Notes under the pieces: model-generated | The model's database searches: none | Told to the model about the DNA's origin: nothing | Seen by the model: the letters and a program-made list of their open reading frames with translations, nothing else | Assembly (NCBI GenBank): GCA_947472655.1 | Contig: CANJCG010000073.1 | Location: forward strand, 1 to 8,118 | Reading direction: 5' to 3' | Length of the DNA stretch: 8,118 bases | Source: Actinomycetota bacterium | GTDB lineage: Bacteria; Actinomycetota; Actinomycetes; S36-B12 | Made by a program: the position numbers and the translations under genes | Part shown: one piece after another, positions 1 through 6,045 of the stretch | How positions within the stretch are numbered: position 1 is the stretch's first letter | Layout of the letters: the number at the start of each line of letters is the position of its first letter

Positions 1-1145
1 ATGGCGCCCCAGTTGTGGGGATGATCGGTGGGGGTCAGCTTGCCCGAATGACCGCTGAGGCTGCCACTGCCTTAGGTATCGGTTTTCGGGTGCTTGCTGC
101 CTCAGAGCATGATTCAGCAGCTCAGGTAGTTCACGATGTTCATTTTGGCTCCCACGACGATGTAAAAGCCGTTCTTTCTTTCGCGCAGGGTTGCGATGTC
201 ATAACTTTCGATCACGAACATGTGCCAACGGCCATCTTGGCTGAGCTGACGGCCCAAGGGATTGCCGTGTGGCCGAGCGCTCATGCGCTGAGTCATGCGC
301 AGGACAAACTTCATATGCGCGCAGCACTCACACGTATTGGCGCACCTTGCCCCGCTTGGGCACAAGTAGTTTCGGTGCAGGACGTGACCGAATTTGCCTC
401 AGCGAACGGTTGGCCGGTTGTTCTTAAAACCTCCCGTGGTGGCTATGACGGCAAAGGCGTCTGGGTCGTTGCAGATCCAAAAGAAGCCAGCGAAGTTCTA
501 CACACGCCGCTCGGAGAAAATTCATTCTGGTTGGCTGAGCAATTCGTGCCATTCATCAGAGAACTTTCGGCCCAGGTCGCACGATCTCCGCATGGTCAGG
601 CAGTTGCTTATCCGGTTGTTCAGACCAAACAAAGCGACGGAATCTGCGCCGAAGTTGTTGTACCGGCTCCGAATTTGAGTGAAGAACGAGCTCTTGAAGC
701 CCAAGAGCTTGCATTGCGGATCGCACGCGAGCTCGATGTTGTTGGCATGCTCGCCGTTGAGATGTTTGACACGGGGTCAGGAATATTGGTGAATGAACTT
801 GCCATGCGTCCGCATAACTCTGGGCATTGGTCAATTGAAGGTGCAGTCACGAGCCAGTTTGAAAATCATTTGCGAGCAGTACTGGATCTACCTTTGGGTG
901 ATCCGTCAGCTCGCGCTGAAAGCGTGGTGATGGTGAACATTCTTGGTGGCACCGTTGGTGATCTTTATTCCGCATATCGACATGTGTTCGCGCGAGACTC
1001 AGAACTTAAGGTGCATCTTTATGGCAAGGAAGTAAAACCAGGTCGCAAGGTTGGGCATGTGACATTGCTTGGCTCCAACTCGGATGCGCTGCTGGCTCGG
1101 AGTCGCCATGCGGCAGACTATTTTTCTGGAACGATCGATGAATAA
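1..1145 (+). CDS. purK: N5-carboxyaminoimidazole ribonucleotide synthase PurK (5' end outside window)
   Basis: PurK is an ATP-grasp enzyme that carboxylates AIR with bicarbonate and ATP to give N5-CAIR in cytosolic purine synthesis. The frame is open from base 3 and reads GAPVVGMIGGGQLARM. This is the usual PurK N-terminus minus a few residues, so the true start lies just upstream. The ATG at base 1 is in another frame and stops at 22-24; the GTG at 15 is probably internal. Visible family motifs are TFDHEHVP (Glu/His loop after the first domain), the glycine-rich ATP loop SRGGYDGKG at 432-458, EQFVPFIRELS, and the signature NELAMRPHNSGHWSIEGA at about 792-845, followed by SQFENHLRAVLDLPLG. 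About 380 residues are present, close to the normal length. The stop is 10 bases before the purE start, so the two are almost surely cotranscribed. No frameshift or missing motif was seen. Family assignment is very secure. Confidence 0.96.
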   Translation, partial: GAPVVGMIGGGQLARMTAEAATALGIGFRVLAASEHDSAAQVVHDVHFGSHDDVKAVLSFAQGCDVITFDHEHVPTAILAELTAQGIAVWPSAHALSHAQDKLHMRAALTRIGAPCPAWAQVVSVQDVTEFASANGWPVVLKTSRGGYDGKGVWVVADPKEASEVLHTPLGENSFWLAEQFVPFIRELSAQVARSPHGQAVAYPVVQTKQSDGICAEVVVPAPNLSEERALEAQELALRIARELDVVGMLAVEMFDTGSGILVNELAMRPHNSGHWSIEGAVTSQFENHLRAVLDLPLGDPSARAESVVMVNILGGTVGDLYSAYRHVFARDSELKVHLYGKEVKPGRKVGHVTLLGSNSDALLARSRHAADYFSGTIDE

Positions 1146-1150
1146 AGGAG
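1144..1150 (+). promoter_or_regulatory. Ribosome binding site of purE
   Basis: The bases AAAGGAG overlap the purK stop codon and lie 5 bases before the ATG at 1156. This strong Shine-Dalgarno match decides the purE start. An in-frame ATG at 1138, overlapping the purK stop, and one further upstream at 1069 would both put this site inside the gene, and they precede the conserved N-terminus. Confidence 0.85.
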
Positions 1151-1155
1151 ACACC

Positions 1156-1647
1156 ATGGCTGCGCAGCCACTCGTAGGTATTTGCATGGGTAGCGACTCA
1201 GACTGGCCAACGATGAAAGCCGCCGCAGATGCGCTTGATGAATTCAACGTTTCTTACGAAGTGAGCGTGCTTTCTGCACATCGCATGCCATTGGAAATGG
1301 TCGAGTACGGCACCGCGGCTGCAGGCCGTGGACTCAAGGTGGTCATCGCAGGTGCTGGTGGCGCCGCGCACCTTCCTGGGATGCTCGCTTCGCTTTCGCC
1401 AATTCCAATCATCGGGGTTCCCGTAGCTGTGGGAACGTTGGATGGAATGGATTCTTTATTGTCGATCGTGCAGATGCCCGCAGGCGTTCCAGTGGCTACC
1501 GTTGCTATTGGCAACGCACGTAACGCAGGCTTATTAGCAGTGCGCATGCTCGGCATTGCAGATGCTGACCTACGCGAATCAATGGTGAAGTTCCAAAGTG
1601 AGCTGAATACTTCGGCTAAGGCTAAAGGCGCGAACCTCAAGCGTTAG
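1156..1647 (+). CDS. purE: N5-carboxyaminoimidazole ribonucleotide mutase PurE (class I)
   Basis: PurE moves the carboxyl group of N5-CAIR to carbon 4 of the imidazole ring, giving CAIR. It takes the product of PurK, encoded just upstream. From the ATG at 1156 the protein has 163 residues, typical of a single-domain class I PurE. The motifs are all in place: GSDSDW at 12-17 (phosphate and ribose binding), SAHRMP at 40-45 (with the catalytic His-42), AGAGGAAHLPGM at 65-76, and TLDGMDSLLSIVQMP at 93-107, followed by GVPVATVAIGNARNAGLLAVRML. The start is chosen from the Shine-Dalgarno site at 1144-1150 and from the position of the first motif. The C-terminal tail is Lys/Ala-rich (AKAKGANLKR) and not otherwise remarkable. 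Translation is probably coupled to purK through the 10-base gap. I see nothing unusual. Confidence 0.97.
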   Translation: MAAQPLVGICMGSDSDWPTMKAAADALDEFNVSYEVSVLSAHRMPLEMVEYGTAAAGRGLKVVIAGAGGAAHLPGMLASLSPIPIIGVPVAVGTLDGMDSLLSIVQMPAGVPVATVAIGNARNAGLLAVRMLGIADADLRESMVKFQSELNTSAKAKGANLKR

Positions 1648-1670
1648 ATGCTTATTTTGCGAGGTTTTCT
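1633..1670 (+). terminator. Weak candidate terminator at the end of purE
   Basis: AACCTC at 1633-1638 pairs with GAGGTT at 1661-1666, and inside it AAGC (1639-1642) pairs with GCTT (1650-1653), leaving an ATTTTGC bulge. The outer stem is followed by TTCT. It overlaps the purE stop codon and precedes a gene with its own likely promoter, so the position suits a terminator. The stem is short and interrupted, so the call is tentative. Confidence 0.3.
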
Positions 1671-1693
1671 AGCGATGTAATGCATCAGGCGGC

Positions 1694-1706
1694 TAGCCTT
1701 GAGTCA
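1694..1706 (+). promoter_or_regulatory. Likely leaderless promoter (-10 TAGCCT) of the LLM oxidoreductase gene
   Basis: TAGCCT at 1694-1699 fits the actinobacterial TANNNT -10 element and is followed after 6 bases (TGAGTC) by the ATG at 1706. Transcription would therefore start at or within a base of the start codon. No Shine-Dalgarno sequence stands before the ATG, which agrees with leaderless translation. No good -35 hexamer is seen. The same TAGCCT hexamer recurs as the -10 candidate of the amidohydrolase gene. Confidence 0.55.
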
Positions 1707-2578
1707 TGAAACTTGCTATCCACTACCCGAATTTCACTTTGCCAGGCGGACCCGAGGCGATTGCCCCGATGATTGCCGCAACTGCTCGCGCAGCTGATGA
1801 GGGTGGCTGTTCAGTATTTACAGTGATGGATCACTGGTTTCAGATGGAACAACTCGCAACTGCGCACGATCCGATGCTCGAGGGTTACACCACATTGGGT
1901 TTCTTGGCTGCGCATACGAGCCGCATTACGTTGGGGCTACTCGTCACGGGAGTCACATATAGACATCCGGGTTTGCTTGCGAAGATAGTTACCACGCTTG
2001 ATGTGCTTTCCCAAGGGCGTGCGCAACTCGGAATAGGCGCTGCTTGGTACGAGCGCGAGCATCGTGGGCTGGGAGTGGAGTTTCCTCCAGTGTCAGAACG
2101 CTTTGAGCGGTTAGAAGAGGCCCTTCAGATCTGCTTACAAATGTGGAGTGACGACGAAGGCCCATATAACGGTAAGCATTATCAATTAGCCGAAACCATT
2201 TGTGTTCCCCGACCAATCCAGCAGCCTCGTCCACCAATCTTGATCGGTGGTGGAGGAGAGAAGAAGACCTTGCGGCTCGTTGCGCAGTATGCAGATGCTT
2301 GTAACTTATTTGCCAATGAGCCAGATCAAATTCAGCACAAGATCAATGTATTGAATCAGCACTGCGAAGATCTTGGACGTGATCCGTCAACAGTTCATAT
2401 AACAATTACCAGCGGAGCGCCAGGAAATGAGCCTGACGTGGATCGCTTCCTTAGCCAGATGGAAGATTTCGCTGCTATGGGCGTAGACGAAGTGTGGGTA
2501 TCGCCGCCAGGCCCTAACCCAGCCGATTGGGTTGAGCGTTTTTCCGCACAAGTCGTTCCACGGCTTCTAGATATCTAA
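1706..2578 (+). CDS. LLM-class (luciferase-like) probable F420-dependent oxidoreductase
   Basis: The 290-residue protein is a TIM-barrel oxidoreductase of the bacterial luciferase-like family (PF00296), whose actinobacterial members mostly use coenzyme F420 and sometimes FMN. Recognisable blocks are an N-terminal strand MKLAIHYPNF, VMDHWFQ near 40-46, LEGYTTLGFLAAHTSRITLG at 58-77, VTYRHPGLLAKIVTTLDVLS at 83-102, LGIGAAWYEREHRGLG at 108-123, ERFERLEEALQICLQMWSD at 131-149, and RPPILIGGGGEKKTLRLV at 175-192. The pattern resembles, from memory, the Rv1855c-type F420 subfamily; substrate is unknown and the cofactor is inferred from family only. The protein appears cytosolic, with no signal peptide. 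The start at 1706 is supported by the conserved first strand and the leaderless promoter. The gene lies 58 bases after purE on the same strand but probably has its own transcript. It ends at the strong hairpin at 2580-2618. Confidence 0.9.
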   Translation: MKLAIHYPNFTLPGGPEAIAPMIAATARAADEGGCSVFTVMDHWFQMEQLATAHDPMLEGYTTLGFLAAHTSRITLGLLVTGVTYRHPGLLAKIVTTLDVLSQGRAQLGIGAAWYEREHRGLGVEFPPVSERFERLEEALQICLQMWSDDEGPYNGKHYQLAETICVPRPIQQPRPPILIGGGGEKKTLRLVAQYADACNLFANEPDQIQHKINVLNQHCEDLGRDPSTVHITITSGAPGNEPDVDRFLSQMEDFAAMGVDEVWVSPPGPNPADWVERFSAQVVPRLLDI

Positions 2579-2579
2579 A

Positions 2580-2618
2580 AGTTATGGGCTCACACAGTTA
2601 ATGTGTGAGCCCATAACT
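2580..2618. terminator. 17-bp perfect stem-loop between convergent genes
   Basis: AGTTATGGGCTCACACA (2580-2596) is exactly complementary to 2602-2618, with loop GTTAA. It sits in the 48-base gap between the ends of the LLM gene (+) and the SHOCT gene (-). Read on the - strand the stem is followed by TTTTAG, a short U tract, so it fits best as the terminator of the SHOCT gene. On the + strand there is no U tract, though the stem probably also ends the LLM transcript. Confidence 0.85.
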
Positions 2619-2626
2619 GAGAGAAC

Positions 2627-3007
2627 TTAAGAAGCGAGAACCTTCGACTTGATTTGCTCGAATTCAGCTTGGGTGATTGCACCATTGTCGAGCAGGGTCT
2701 TAGCCGAACTGATTTCGTCGGTTGAGTTGCCAGTCATCGACTTGAGGTAGGCCGCCTGAGCTGCATGGACTTCCTTCTGCTGCTCGATTGCACGTGCCTG
2801 CATGCCATTGCCACGAACGATGAGATACACAAGAACGCCAAGCCATGCAATCACGATCACAAAAAGAACCCAGATCGTTTTGGCAGCGCCGCCAAGGTCC
2901 TTACTCCGGAAAATATCGCTGAGCACCCAGAACAGGCACATGATCCAAGCGAAGAAAAGGAAGAACTCAAGTAGGCCAAGTAAGAAGTGACCGTTGTCAT
3001 TAAACAT
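2627..3007 (-). CDS. Small membrane protein with PLDc_N-like helices and C-terminal SHOCT domain
   Basis: The predicted protein has 126 residues. It has two hydrophobic helices, about 8-30 and 44-64, joined by SDIFRSKDLGGAAKTIW. This is the look of the PLDc_N module (PF13396), here without any phospholipase D catalytic domain. A charged linker with a likely short helix (66-92) leads to a C-terminal SHOCT domain at about 97-125, with the typical LLDNGAITQAEFEQIKSKVL pattern. SHOCT domains are short helical modules, thought to mediate oligomerisation, that are often tethered to membranes; the function here is unknown. The start at 3007 is preferred over an in-frame ATG at 3034 because GAAAGGG (complement of 3014-3020) stands six bases before it and the upstream ATG lies inside a hairpin. 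The nearest same-strand gene upstream ends at a terminator, so this is probably a single-gene unit. Confidence 0.82.
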   Translation of the reverse strand: MFNDNGHFLLGLLEFFLFFAWIMCLFWVLSDIFRSKDLGGAAKTIWVLFVIVIAWLGVLVYLIVRGNGMQARAIEQQKEVHAAQAAYLKSMTGNSTDEISSAKTLLDNGAITQAEFEQIKSKVLAS

Positions 3008-3029
3008 GTAGTGCCCTTTCAAAATGATA

Positions 3030-3050
3030 CCCAAGCGATGTTCGCTTGGG
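3030..3050 (-). promoter_or_regulatory. Perfect 9-bp inverted repeat upstream of the SHOCT gene
   Basis: CCCAAGCGA at 3030-3038 is exactly repeated in inverse at 3042-3050 around TGT. It ends 22 bases before the chosen start of the SHOCT gene. Immediately next to it on the - strand is TATCAT (complement of 3024-3029), a good -10 hexamer, so the dyad would fill the promoter spacer as an operator. Against this, no -35 element is found, and a transcript from that -10 would begin inside the Shine-Dalgarno site. The alternative is a hairpin in the leader RNA. Confidence 0.5.
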
Positions 3051-3200
3051 CTGTGAAGCGAGTGTGGCAGGAGTGCACGTGAGATGAAAGCGTCTGCCTG
3101 TCACGTCTTTCAGGAAATTAAGCGCGAGTAATCCCGAGCAGGTTTTGAACGGATGTGATCGTAACCAAGGCTGCGATTGTGAGGTCATTCAGAATGGAAA
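3051..3200. other. Intergenic leader region of the SHOCT gene
   Basis: No gene or tRNA is seen here. The stretch lies between the amidohydrolase terminator and the SHOCT gene and should hold the latter's promoter. It contains a second possible hairpin at 3085-3112: TGAAAG pairs with CTTTCA and CGT with ACG, with one bulged T and a 9-base loop. I see no convincing -35/-10 pair. Confidence 0.4.
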
Positions 3201-3244
3201 CGACCGCAGTCTCAGCACTCTGAGGGGCGCTGAGACTGCGGTCG
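3201..3244 (-). terminator. Terminator of the amidohydrolase gene
   Basis: CGACCGCAGTCTCAGC (3201-3216) is exactly complementary to 3229-3244, a 16-bp G+C-rich stem with a 12-base loop. It begins 17 bases past the stop of the amidohydrolase gene. On the - strand the stem is followed by TTTCCATTCT, a weak U tract. A factor-independent terminator is the natural reading. Confidence 0.8.
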
Positions 3245-3261
3245 AGACTCAAACAATTCAG

Positions 3262-4533
3262 TTATGCGTTTGCAGCTTCCTTTGCACGGAAGATCCGCTG
3301 GTATTCAGCCTTTGGCTTCGGTGTTGTGTCGTGATTCACCGCAAGCTTGCGAAGGGCACCAACAGTGGCGTCCTTCTTATCAATGCTCTTGAACGGATCC
3401 CAGCCAAAGAAACGGATGGTGTTTTCATGGCTGATCATGTTGATCTCGGCATCAGTGCAGCCAGCAGCCGTTATTTCTTTGTGGAAACGCTCCGGTGACG
3501 TCGGCCAAGTTGAATCGGAATGTGGGTAATCGCATTCCCAAGCAATGGTCTCAACACCGATACGGTTGCGTGAATCCAAGGCACTTGGTTCAGTGATGTA
3601 ACAAGCCAAGAAGTTGCTCTTCCATACCTCAGTTGCAGTCTTGCCCGCTGGCAAGCAGTCAAGTCCAGTCCACGTCTGATTCTCTAAGTGACGCTCGATG
3701 CGATCGAGTAAGAATGAAACCCAACCCACGCCACCTTCACTCATTGCGACCTTGAGGTCAGGGAATTTCTTGATAACCCCACCGAGAATCATGTCGTTTG
3801 CGCAGATCGTTGACACTGCTGAAGCCAACACAATCATGTCGTCCATACGTGCCGTGTCAGGACGCTGCAGTAGCGAGAATCCACCGCCAATATGGAGTGA
3901 AGCAATCATGTGGGTATCAGACATTGCCTGGAGTACGGGATCCCAATAGCCAGATGCATACGAAGGAAGTCCAACGCCATAAGGAGTCTCAGGCAGGGTG
4001 ATTGATCGGCAGCCCAATGCACTAAGCCGGTGGACTTCTTTCGCCGCTTCTTCAATGTTGAATGTTGGCAGCACACCCATTGGGATGAAACGGCCTGGGT
4101 AACGGTTGCAGATGTCGCCGACGTAGTAATCGTTGTAGGCCTTGATTGCTGCAAGCACGAGTTTTTGATCGGGAAGGCGAGCCAAGTGGCTACCTGCGAA
4201 ACCAGCGAAGGTCGGGAAAATCATTTGTGAAAGAGTTCCGTTGGCATTCATGTCATTGATGCGCTGATCCCAGTCATAGGTTCCGGGACGCATTTCTGAG
4301 AGTGAAGTTGGGTCCATGCCCCATTCATTCTTGGGAAGACCCATAACTGCAGACAGACCGTGCGTTCCCACGACATCGCCCTGGAAGCTCCAGACCTCAA
4401 GATTTGGATTGTCAGGATGTCGCACGATTTTTGGAGCCTGATCTTTGAGGCTCTCTGGGAAATATTTGAACGTATCTGCAGGTTCGATCAGGTGATCATC
4501 AATACTCACCATGATCATGTCGTTCATTTCCAT
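3262..4533 (-). CDS. Amidohydrolase family metal-dependent hydrolase (PF04909 type)
   Basis: The 423-residue protein belongs to the amidohydrolase_2 TIM-barrel group that includes ACMSD and related hydrolases and decarboxylases. An N-terminal IDDHLIEP (11-18) matches the family's D-x-H...EP opening, where His-14 should bind metal. His-214 in SLHIGGG and Asp-335 in ECDYPHSDSTWP fit the other expected metal positions. SEGGVGWV at 265-272 and ENTIRFFGW at 370-378 are also typical. The first motif has DDH rather than HxH, so one metal ligand differs from classic ACMSD. Residues 385-423 form a charged tail with no recognised domain. The start at 4533 has GGAG seven bases upstream; ATGs at codons 3 and 6 are possible alternatives. 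Substrate is unknown. Placement after an acyl-CoA dehydrogenase on the same strand hints at catabolism of a cyclic or acyl-CoA compound, but the 179-base gap with its own promoter candidate suggests separate control. Confidence 0.87.
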   Translation of the reverse strand: MEMNDMIMVSIDDHLIEPADTFKYFPESLKDQAPKIVRHPDNPNLEVWSFQGDVVGTHGLSAVMGLPKNEWGMDPTSLSEMRPGTYDWDQRINDMNANGTLSQMIFPTFAGFAGSHLARLPDQKLVLAAIKAYNDYYVGDICNRYPGRFIPMGVLPTFNIEEAAKEVHRLSALGCRSITLPETPYGVGLPSYASGYWDPVLQAMSDTHMIASLHIGGGFSLLQRPDTARMDDMIVLASAVSTICANDMILGGVIKKFPDLKVAMSEGGVGWVSFLLDRIERHLENQTWTGLDCLPAGKTATEVWKSNFLACYITEPSALDSRNRIGVETIAWECDYPHSDSTWPTSPERFHKEITAAGCTDAEINMISHENTIRFFGWDPFKSIDKKDATVGALRKLAVNHDTTPKPKAEYQRIFRAKEAANA

Positions 4534-4589
4534 GATGGAACTCCACTCTCAACTAGGGCGCTAAGCACCTGTGATTCACTTACGTGCTG

Positions 4590-4620
4590 ACAGGCTAATT
4601 GGAAAAATAACCTGTGTCTC
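4590..4620 (-). promoter_or_regulatory. Candidate promoter with overlapping operator dyad for the amidohydrolase gene
   Basis: On the - strand GAGACA (complement of 4615-4620) and TAGCCT (complement of 4592-4597) are spaced by 17 bases, a plausible -35/-10 pair about 60-85 bases before the gene. The stretch 4590-4615 is an imperfect inverted repeat: ACAGGCTAATT and the complement of AAATAACCTGT agree at 9 of 11 positions, with a 4-base centre GGAA. The dyad covers the spacer and -10, the usual place for a repressor of the TetR or GntR type. The rest of the 4534-4712 gap shows only short A+T-rich sequence and no clear terminator for the upstream acyl-CoA dehydrogenase gene. Confidence 0.45.
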
Positions 4621-4712
4621 GCTAATAGTCTCAGTCACGAGATCAATTCATAAGGAATCCCAAATGTTCCCTGGGTTCTTTATTATGGGTGCGTGGTTTT
4701 GAGCTAGTTTTA

Positions 4713-5957
4713 TTAGCGCCCTCTACGCACATCTCTAAAGGGAACATCTCGATCCGCGGCTAATTCGCGAGGCATCATAAGCACACGCTCAGAAATCATG
4801 TTTCGACTCATTTCGGTGGAGCCACCGCCAAGACTTCCTGCTTGCCGCATCAAATAAGCAACTCCAGACTCACGTAAAACAGATTGATCATTGTGATTGG
4901 CGACGACTGCGTCTTCTCCCGCAATCTCGAACATGACGTCGTTTCGAAGCTGATTGGTTTCAGCTCCCGTGAGCCGCATCATTGAACTTGCGTGAGCTGG
5001 ATATTCGCCGGATGTCATGCCGATCGTCACACGCTTAATAATTTGCGAGTTTACGACGTCATTCACATGTGACCATCCAACAAGTTCGCGCACTGCGCTG
5101 TCAGTGTTCTTGCCCATGCGAGTAGCAAGGCTGGCCGGAGTGATCGCGTCATGACCGGCTCCGCGAGCCCGAGCCATTCCACTGGTGTACGCGGAACCTC
5201 CACCCACTGCCTGGCGTTCGAAGAACAACTGGCGTTGCCCAACGGTCCAACCGTCATTTTCAACACCTACGAGGTTTTCTGCGGGAACAACTAGGTCTGT
5301 GAAGAATTCTTCACAGAATTCACGGGTTCCATTGACCATTTGCACTCGTTGCATATGTGTTGCTGGATCGTGAACGGGAACAATAATCATAGAAAGTCCG
5401 CGATGCTTAGGAGCGTCCCAATCGGTGCGCACGAGGCAGGTAGCAAAGTCAGCTGCGAAAGCATTAGTGCTCCAGCACTTTTGCCCGTTTATGATGTACG
5501 TGTCTCCATCTCGCTGAGCACGAGTGAGTAAGCCTGCTAAATCGGATCCACCGCTTGGCTCCGAAAGAAATTGGCAGAGCACCAATTCGCCAGAAATTGC
5601 GCCTCGAATGTATTTCTGTTTTTGCTCTTCAGAACCCATATCCAAAAGCATCGCTGAACAAATTGCCAGTGAAGGAACGTTAAGGACGATTGGCATTTCA
5701 TAGTCGGCAGATTCCTGATTGAACGCCGCCTGATGCGGACGGGTGAGGCCTTGACCCCCATATTCCTTAGGAAAGCAGATACCGGCGAATCCGCCCGCGA
5801 ACAGGGTCTTTTGCAAATCTCGAGCGTCGAGCCAGACTTGTTCTTCGGGATCGATACCTTTGCGAATCGGAAGGCTGCCTGCTTTGGGCATGTTTTCAGC
5901 TAGCCAAGAGCGTGCCCGTAGTTGAAAATCTTCGACACTTTCTAATTCGTCAGACAT
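4713..5957 (-). CDS. Acyl-CoA dehydrogenase (FadE-like)
   Basis: This 414-residue flavoprotein would oxidise an acyl-CoA to the 2,3-enoyl-CoA using FAD. Domain order is standard: an N-terminal helical part with FAGICFPKEYGGQGL at 57-71, a middle beta domain with LSEPSGGSDLAG at 131-142 and NGQKCWSTNAFAAD at 158-170 (flavin contacts), and a C-terminal helical domain ending in GGGSTEMSRNMISERVLMMPRE at 377-398, like the GGTSE-RN-ERVLGLPR ending of many actinobacterial FadE proteins. The C-terminal catalytic Glu of medium- and short-chain enzymes is absent. Glu-247 in LFFERQ aligns with the isovaleryl-CoA type base and is the likely substitute (inferred by eye). The start at 5957 follows a GGGGG site (complement of 5964-5968) six bases upstream. 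The gene follows the dienelactone hydrolase gene after 88 bases; TAGCAT (complement of 5993-5998) in that gap could be a weak -10. Substrate is unknown. Confidence 0.92.
   Translation of the reverse strand: MSDELESVEDFQLRARSWLAENMPKAGSLPIRKGIDPEEQVWLDARDLQKTLFAGGFAGICFPKEYGGQGLTRPHQAAFNQESADYEMPIVLNVPSLAICSAMLLDMGSEEQKQKYIRGAISGELVLCQFLSEPSGGSDLAGLLTRAQRDGDTYIINGQKCWSTNAFAADFATCLVRTDWDAPKHRGLSMIIVPVHDPATHMQRVQMVNGTREFCEEFFTDLVVPAENLVGVENDGWTVGQRQLFFERQAVGGGSAYTSGMARARGAGHDAITPASLATRMGKNTDSAVRELVGWSHVNDVVNSQIIKRVTIGMTSGEYPAHASSMMRLTGAETNQLRNDVMFEIAGEDAVVANHNDQSVLRESGVAYLMRQAGSLGGGSTEMSRNMISERVLMMPRELAADRDVPFRDVRRGR
5296..5317. repeat. 22-bp perfect palindrome inside the acyl-CoA dehydrogenase gene
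   Basis: The half TCTGTGAAGAA at 5296-5306 is followed directly by its exact reverse complement at 5307-5317, centred on an EcoRI-like GAATTC. A second GAATTC begins at 5316. The stretch encodes CEEFFT (about residues 215-220) of the dehydrogenase, so it is partly set by Glu and Phe codons, but a perfect match over 11 pairs needs specific codon choices. Its role, if any, is unknown. Confidence 0.9.
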
Positions 5958-6045
5958 GTTTAACCCCCAGTAGACGTCGGCGCTGTCTTTGCATGCTATT
6001 TGTTCATTGCCCAGAATGCAGGAAAGTCATGGAATCGTCCCGGCG

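Noticed and set aside
687..711. Inverted repeat AGCTCTTG-N5-CAAGAGCT in purK
   Set aside because: Eight-base arms with a short loop are expected about once by chance in 8 kb, and the stretch encodes ordinary RALEAQELAL.
1069..1155. Upstream starts for purE at 1069 or 1138
   Set aside because: They overlap purK and place the strong AAAGGAG site inside the gene. PurE proteins begin shortly before the GSDSDW motif, which fits the ATG at 1156.
3051..3200. Possible tRNA or small RNA gene in the gap
   Set aside because: No cloverleaf, no TTCGA-type T loop and no promoter/terminator pair were found by eye.
4640..4712. Possible terminator after the acyl-CoA dehydrogenase
   Set aside because: Only short stems are present (for example AATCCCA/TGGGTT with a bulge and GTGCGT/ACGCAC), with no U tract on the - strand; too weak to annotate.
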